DNA from: SIO4C1 sp039820425
Lineage (GTDB): Bacteria; Cyanobacteriota; Cyanobacteriia; Phormidesmidales; Phormidesmidaceae
Assembly (NCBI GenBank): GCA_039820425.1
Contig: JBCBQD010000115.1
Location: 1 to 17,129, forward strand
Direction: 5' to 3'
DNA length: 17,129 bases
Of the stretch, positions 12,814 through 17,129 are shown one piece after another. Position 1 is the stretch's first letter; each line of letters starts with the position of its first letter. The notes beneath the pieces were generated by a model. That model worked only from the letters and a program-made list of their open reading frames with translations. It was not told the origin of the DNA and did not search any database. Position numbers and translations under genes: made by a program.

Positions 12814-15606
12814 ATGGACGAGTTCGAAGTTTCCTTATTGACCCCGGCCAGTGACTTGGTTGGCGGGTCCTCCAGCGCAGAACTTGAGGGGATTTTTGCC
12901 CGCGCAGGAAATGATCTGATCTATGGATTTGACCCAGGCATTGACTACCCAGAAATTAATGTCGATTTTTTGATCGGTGATCTATTTGACAACTCGGCGG
13001 ACGAGTTTGAAGTCATTACCGGCATCATCCAGGGTGATCCCCTGGGTATTTTAGATAGAAACATTCCGTCAGTGGGCCGCGATCGCTTTGTCCTGGGAGA
13101 TGAGAGTCGGCCCTATTACACGGCAGCTAACCCCTTCAGTCTACTCACCACTAACTTTCTGGGGTTCAATGAGTTTGCCGTTATCTATGATTTTGACTTC
13201 GCTACCAAGCAAGATACCATTCAGCTGTTCGGTGACAAAAAAGATTACGTCATTATCGAGGTCAACGATTTAGAGGTTGAGGGCTCAAGCCGCCCCTTCT
13301 CTGGTGAGGCTGTTTTCTACGTGGGCAATGGGGTTCCCGATTTAGTGACCTACATTGTTTCGACCCCCAACCAGGATATTGAGTCTAAGGACTTTGAAAT
13401 CAAAGATAAAGCCTTTGAGTTTGTGGGCGATAAGGTTAAAGACAAGGCCCAAGAAAAAGAAATTCTGCAGTTGGGCACCCCTGGGATTGACGTGAGCCAG
13501 GACACTGCCATCGACAGGTTTGGCAATATCTATGTGACAGGTACCACAAGTGGTGCTTTGGGTGGGCAGAATAAGGGCCTGATTGATGTTTGGGTAGCCA
13601 AGTACAACGCCAACGGCAATCAACAATGGATTAAGCAGTTTGGTTCCGCCGCCAGTGACACCGCCAACGAAATTACCACCGATGAGGCTGGCAATTTCTA
13701 CATTGCGGGCTCGACTGGCGGGAGTTTTGTGGGGCCTAAGCAGGCTAGCTCGCAAGATGCCTGGGTCGCCAAATTTGATCCCAACGGAAATCGAATTTGG
13801 GGTACCCAGTTTAATGCAGGGGCACAGGTCGGGCGAGCCACCTTCTCAAACACCGCCTTTGGTTTAGAAGTCCAGGGTGATAGTGTCTATGTCTCGGGTT
13901 TGGCCATCAATGACAATGTCAAGCTAAACCCGGCCACCGGGCAACCTATTCTAGATTTCCCAGTTGAGGACGATGCTTGGGTCACCAAGATCAACGCCTT
14001 CAGTGGTAACCAAAACTGGATTACCCAAATTCGCGATCCTCAAGCAGGGGCTCCCTTTATCATCACCCCCTTCTTTGATGAAAACTATGACCTGGCAGTG
14101 GATGCGGCGGGCAACACTTACCAGGTGGGTTGGACCCAGGGGCTGGTTAAAGAAGCTGACCCCTCTCGATTGCTGCTGAAGTATGACGCCTGGCTTTCTA
14201 AGGTCGATCCAAATGGGCAGATCCAGTGGGTACAGCAGTTTGGTAGTCGTGATGAAGGGTTAGAGTTTGGTTGGGCGGTTGAAACCGACAGTCAGGGCAA
14301 TATTTACGCCACCGGCTGGACTAACGGCGAACTGGGCGAAAAAACCAACCCTGATTCTGACTCCTACGATGTTTGGGTCAGCAAATTTACCCCCGACGGC
14401 ACTCAGCTGTTTACCAAGCAAATTGGCTCAGAAGGAGACGATGGCACCTATCTATCGGATATCGCCATCGACGATCAGGACAACGTCTATTTGATTGGTT
14501 ACACCAACGACAAACTGGGCAAAGGTAAATCCGACGAAGAAGGTTTCAACGCCTGGGTCGCCAAACTTGACAGCAATGGTAACGAACAGTGGATTCAACA
14601 GTTTGGCACTAAGGAGCAAACCGATTACCCCACAGGAATTGCCGTTGAGAATGGCCAGGTGATTGTCACTGGTTTTACTGAAGGCTCTCTGGGGAATGGC
14701 AATGGGGCTACCAACAATGGAGATGCCATTGACTCTTGGATTGCTCGATTCAGCGCAGAGAAAGGCAAACTGGAGAAGTTTATCGGTGACGATAAAGATG
14801 GATTTATTACTGCAGAGGGCGTTGATATTGACGTCACAGATATCTCCAACCAGTTTGTAACAGACGAGTTCTTGCCCAGCGGTGATAACAAAATTATTAC
14901 CGGCTTTAACTTTGCCGACTATGGTGACATTGTCTCTGGCCTGGCTGAGTATTTTGACCCCAGAGAGTCTGGCACCTTTACAGATGCCTTAGGCAAGGCG
15001 ATTACCAATGGCTCAGTGACAGGGCTCGAGGACTATCTCGGAGGTGGCGCAGACACTAAGGGCAAAGACTACAAAGGCACTGACGGTAACGATACCTACT
15101 TTGGCGGAGCCGGTGAAGACAAAATCAAAGGTGAAAAGGGTAATGACGAACTCTATGGCATGGGCGGTGATGACAAGGTAGAGGGCAAAGATGGGGACGA
15201 TATCCTTCACGGTGGCGCAGGCAATGACGAGGTCAAGGGTGGCAAAGGCTTTGACACTCTGATCGGCGTTGATGAAGGCAGCCCCCTCGCAGGCCTGGGC
15301 GAGATTGACAAGATGAAAGGGGAAGATCAAGCTGACCTGTTTGTCTTGGGTAATAAATCCTCTGCTTTCTACAAAGGCAATGGTGCTGACGACTATGGCC
15401 TGATAGACGATTTTGAGTTTAAGGAAGGAGACAAGATTCAGCTCCACGGTCAGGCAGGGGATTACACTCTGGGGAGCAATGTCTCTGATGTGCCCAAAGG
15501 CACTGCCATCTTCCTAAAAGACGGCAACGATTTGATCGGGGTTGTCAAGGATATTAAGTCAGGGCTCAACCTTACCAATAGCAATGTCTTTAGCTACGTT
15601 GCTTAG
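12814..15606 (+). CDS. Secreted-type SBBP beta-propeller protein with RTX calcium-binding repeats
   Basis: A 930-residue acidic protein without N-terminal signal peptide or membrane segments. Residues 90-195 form a module (DRFVLGD...IYDFDF...DTIQLFGDKKDY) that recurs at the C-terminus. Residues about 220-660 contain seven SBBP-type repeats, each with a D-x-x-GN-x-Y-x-x-G strand and a W-x-x-K-x-x-x-x-G-x-x-x-W-x-x-Q-F/I core, enough for one seven-bladed propeller. Residues 755-817 are seven RTX nonapeptides (GGxGxDxUx, such as GGAGEDKIK and GGAGNDEVK), which bind Ca2+ and fold outside the cell. Residues 840-930 are the second copy of the terminal module (DLFVLGN...IDDFEF...DKIQLHGQAGDY). RTX repeats near the C-terminus imply type I (ABC) export; no transporter is in the window. 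The role is probably extracellular matrix, S-layer or adhesion, unproven. AGGAG precedes the start. Confidence 0.88.
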   Translation: MDEFEVSLLTPASDLVGGSSSAELEGIFARAGNDLIYGFDPGIDYPEINVDFLIGDLFDNSADEFEVITGIIQGDPLGILDRNIPSVGRDRFVLGDESRPYYTAANPFSLLTTNFLGFNEFAVIYDFDFATKQDTIQLFGDKKDYVIIEVNDLEVEGSSRPFSGEAVFYVGNGVPDLVTYIVSTPNQDIESKDFEIKDKAFEFVGDKVKDKAQEKEILQLGTPGIDVSQDTAIDRFGNIYVTGTTSGALGGQNKGLIDVWVAKYNANGNQQWIKQFGSAASDTANEITTDEAGNFYIAGSTGGSFVGPKQASSQDAWVAKFDPNGNRIWGTQFNAGAQVGRATFSNTAFGLEVQGDSVYVSGLAINDNVKLNPATGQPILDFPVEDDAWVTKINAFSGNQNWITQIRDPQAGAPFIITPFFDENYDLAVDAAGNTYQVGWTQGLVKEADPSRLLLKYDAWLSKVDPNGQIQWVQQFGSRDEGLEFGWAVETDSQGNIYATGWTNGELGEKTNPDSDSYDVWVSKFTPDGTQLFTKQIGSEGDDGTYLSDIAIDDQDNVYLIGYTNDKLGKGKSDEEGFNAWVAKLDSNGNEQWIQQFGTKEQTDYPTGIAVENGQVIVTGFTEGSLGNGNGATNNGDAIDSWIARFSAEKGKLEKFIGDDKDGFITAEGVDIDVTDISNQFVTDEFLPSGDNKIITGFNFADYGDIVSGLAEYFDPRESGTFTDALGKAITNGSVTGLEDYLGGGADTKGKDYKGTDGNDTYFGGAGEDKIKGEKGNDELYGMGGDDKVEGKDGDDILHGGAGNDEVKGGKGFDTLIGVDEGSPLAGLGEIDKMKGEDQADLFVLGNKSSAFYKGNGADDYGLIDDFEFKEGDKIQLHGQAGDYTLGSNVSDVPKGTAIFLKDGNDLIGVVKDIKSGLNLTNSNVFSYVA

Positions 15607-15779
15607 CGAGTTGCTTGGAGATGTGACTTAAGTTTATCGACTCATCAGGGTGCTCTACATTTTTAGGTTGTCAAATCATCAGGGGTTCAATCAGTGAAGT
15701 CTAATATCGGTTTATTTCAATGAGTCCTACGTTCTCGATAGATTTTGCACGATTTACAGGTTCCACAGGGGGCGAAATC

Positions 15780-15962
15780 ATGACACCCGAAGACTTTCTA
15801 CAACGCTGTCGTTTATTAGAAGATCGTCTTGGGAACAATCTGCAATCCTTAGTGCTTATGCAAGAACTGGTGGCGCAGATTAATCAGGACTATCAGGCAC
15901 TGGTCGAGTTGATTGATGTATTTGCGACTCAGCAAATGCACCCTCCGAACAATCATCTCTAA
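15780..15962 (+). CDS. Small hypothetical helical protein
   Basis: A 60-residue protein beginning MTPEDFLQRCRLLEDRLG, followed by LQSLVLMQELVAQINQDYQALVELIDVF. The even spacing of Leu, Ile and Val among charged residues suggests two amphipathic helices or a short coiled coil; it ends in a Pro/Asn/His tail. The frame stays open to an ATG at 15720, but those 20 extra residues do not resemble the helical body. A purine-rich AGGGGGCGAAA lies just before 15780, so the later start is preferred. No signal peptide is seen. I do not recognise a family. Its conservation-like helical pattern makes it more likely coding than chance, but it is unproven. Confidence 0.5.
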   Translation: MTPEDFLQRCRLLEDRLGNNLQSLVLMQELVAQINQDYQALVELIDVFATQQMHPPNNHL

Positions 15963-16251
15963 AGGGGTTTCCCATCGCCTGGGTGCGTATGATAAAACTA
16001 CGTTGCTGTCGTTTAAAGCGCTGCTTAAACAGGACAGCAGCGATGGGGGCTGCTGATTATCTATTATTTATCTATGATAAATATTTTATAGATAGCCCAC
16101 TCTGCGGAGATAGGTGCTAATGGTAAGGGCAGAGTACTTACGTTTTAGGCAAGTTTCCGGCATTACAAATCGGTAACCTTTTGAAAAAACCGAGCGGAAC
16201 GTTTATTTAAGGTCACACTCTAAAGTCACATATTCTTGAAGGTCACACGCT
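15963..16251. other. Intergenic region, 289 bp, dense in inverted repeats
   Basis: No gene is seen. A composite hairpin occupies 15971-16047. TTTATC-tat-GATAAA forms a small AT hairpin at 16067-16081. ACTCTGC (16099-16105) pairs with GCAGAGT (16129-16135). The final 40 bases carry GTCACA repeats immediately before the NB-ARC gene. None of the stems has a strong trailing T-run, so a classical terminator is not evident. Confidence 0.6.
15971..16047. repeat. Composite palindrome / structured hairpin
   Basis: CCCATCGC (15971-15978) is the reverse complement of GCGATGGG (16040-16047). Inside, GTTGCTGTC (16002-16010) pairs with GACAGCAGC (16033-16041) with one G-T wobble, and GTTTAA (16011-16016) pairs with TTAAAC (16025-16030) around the loop AGCGCTGC. 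Outer and inner stems compete for 16040-16041. This could be a transcript 3' structure, a small RNA or a palindromic repeat element. Confidence 0.55.
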
Positions 16252-16296
16252 GTGGATTTTGGCGAAGCGCTTAAGCTGGTAGATGGGATAGTCACA
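16212..16296 (+). repeat. GTCACA direct repeats around the NB-ARC gene start
   Basis: GTCACA occurs at 16212, 16225, 16242 and 16291, with a near copy GTCACT at 16311. Two copies are the longer GGTCACAC (16211, 16241). Three lie within 41 bases upstream of the GTG start and the others inside the first 20 codons. Such repeats could bind an autoregulator, perhaps the protein's own helix-turn-helix (inference). Confidence 0.5.
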
Positions 16297-17129
16297 TCCA
16301 ATATGGGACGGTCACTGAGAAATCCTGAGATTGCCATTCTGGAAGGCACTTGGAATGGGTTTACCTATGAGCAAATTGCCCATGTCTCCGAATATAGTAC
16401 TAATTACTTAATGAGGGATGTTGCCCCAAAACTCTGGAAATTTCTATCAGATGCATTGGGAACCTCCGTGGGTAAAACCAACTTTCGGATTGTGTTGGAT
16501 GAGGTGGCTGGTAAAAATGCTGTGGGGACAACGCTGGATACCCCTGACGCCGCCTCACTATTGTCAACCTCAGGATTATCTACCCCCAATTTGCAGGTCG
16601 CCTGGGAATCAGAGGGGTTTCCCGAAAGTCTCGCAACCTTGAGGCAGTGGATTTTAGAGGACCGATGCCAATTGCTAAGCATTTATGGTCTGAGCGGAGC
16701 AGGCAAAACGGTATTGGCGCGTCGCTTGATCGAGAGCATCGGCGATCAGTTTGAGCAGGTGATTTGGCAGTCTAGCATCTCTCCCCTAAGCCAGCTGGCT
16801 GAGAGCATTGCAGGCCATGAGGCCCAGGGTGTTATAGCTGACTACTCTGATCCCGTCTCTGCTTTGATAGAGGTTCTAAGTCGGCGCGCCTGCCTGATTG
16901 TGATTGATGCCGTTGAATCGATCTTACAGCCAGGGGAGCTGGCAGGGCGCTATCGGTCAGGCTATGAAAATTATGGTCACCTGTTGCGACGGGTGGGCGA
17001 GCTGCCCCATCGGAGTTGTCTTGTCATCACAGGGTTAGAAAATCCACCCGAGATTGCCAGGCTTAGCGGACAGAGTTCGTCCGTGAGGGCTCTCCATCTA
17101 AAGGAGTTTTCGGAGACCGCCGCCGTCGC
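16252..17129 (+). CDS. NB-ARC (STAND) ATPase with vWA-MoxR-associated-type N-terminal HTH, 5' part
   Basis: The frame is open from a GTG at 16252 to the window edge (292 codons) and continues beyond. An in-frame TGA at 16237 leaves this GTG as the only start that preserves the domain. Residues 1-85 (VDFGEALKLVD..., NPEIAILEGTWNGFTYEQIA, DVAPKLWKFLSDALG) match the winged HTH seen at the N-terminus of many cyanobacterial NB-ARC and vWA-MoxR-associated proteins. After a linker, the nucleotide-binding domain has the P-loop G146-L-S-G-A-G-K152-T and Walker B L-I-V-I-D219. The DNVES-type motif is DAVES here, and the usual TSRE sensor block reads T260-G-L-E263, losing the Arg. C-terminal repeats, often WD40 or TPR in relatives, are off the window. 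STAND proteins act as signalling or defence switches; the partner is unknown. Confidence 0.85.
   Translation, partial: MDFGEALKLVDGIVTSNMGRSLRNPEIAILEGTWNGFTYEQIAHVSEYSTNYLMRDVAPKLWKFLSDALGTSVGKTNFRIVLDEVAGKNAVGTTLDTPDAASLLSTSGLSTPNLQVAWESEGFPESLATLRQWILEDRCQLLSIYGLSGAGKTVLARRLIESIGDQFEQVIWQSSISPLSQLAESIAGHEAQGVIADYSDPVSALIEVLSRRACLIVIDAVESILQPGELAGRYRSGYENYGHLLRRVGELPHRSCLVITGLENPPEIARLSGQSSSVRALHLKEFSETAAV

Noticed and set aside
15013..15447. 144-codon minus-strand frame with hydrophobic stretches that could pass as a membrane protein
   Set aside because: It is the complement of the RTX nonapeptides; Asp/Gly codons read backwards give Val/Ile/Ala, producing false hydrophobicity.

Overview
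The window reads as a chromosomal segment of a cyanobacterium. The main support is five copies of the HIP1 octamer GCGATCGC (starts 6044, 9442, 12320, 12766, 13079) in 17 kb, far above chance. Heptameric tandem repeats, short palindromic intergenic repeats and a STAND ATPase with a type of N-terminal helix-turn-helix common in filamentous cyanobacteria agree with this. Genus cannot be fixed from sequence alone; a Leptolyngbya-like filamentous form is a guess. Every supported gene lies on the + strand.

Layout. (1) 1-1101 is the 3' part of a DHA2-type drug/metabolite exporter. A ten-unit CCCATCA heptamer array and a seven-repeat FG-GAP/VCBS beta-propeller gene (1205-2365) follow. (2) 2366-2946 is non-coding and holds several short perfect palindromes plus an 11-bp direct repeat just ahead of the next gene. 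(3) 2947-11205 is a compact co-directional cluster: short-chain dehydrogenase, GMC flavoprotein oxidoreductase, VAO/aldonolactone-oxidase-like flavoprotein, two tandem paralogous GT28/MGDG-synthase-type glycosyltransferases, and a full DHA2 exporter whose start overlaps the second glycosyltransferase by four bases. A clear intrinsic terminator closes it at 11248-11280. (4) 11549-12442 encodes an integral-membrane phytol/dolichol-kinase family protein, preceded by three AT-rich repeated motifs. (5) After a structured intergenic stretch with its own terminator, 12814-15606 encodes a 930-residue protein with a seven-unit SBBP beta-propeller and RTX nonapeptides, probably secreted by a type I system. 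(6) A small helical protein, a palindrome-rich gap, and the 5' part of an NB-ARC (STAND) protein running off the right edge complete the window.

How the genes may work together. The 2947-11205 cluster has the composition of a small biosynthetic unit: three redox enzymes acting on hydroxyl or carbonyl groups, two glycosyltransferases of a family that usually glycosylates lipids, and an exporter. The neighbouring polyprenol/phytol-kinase homologue makes an isoprenoid or other lipid acceptor plausible. I do not recognise this combination as a named pathway; it is the best candidate here for an undescribed system, and its product is unknown. The right edge may open a second accessory locus (NB-ARC signalling or defence), of which only the N-terminal third or so is visible.
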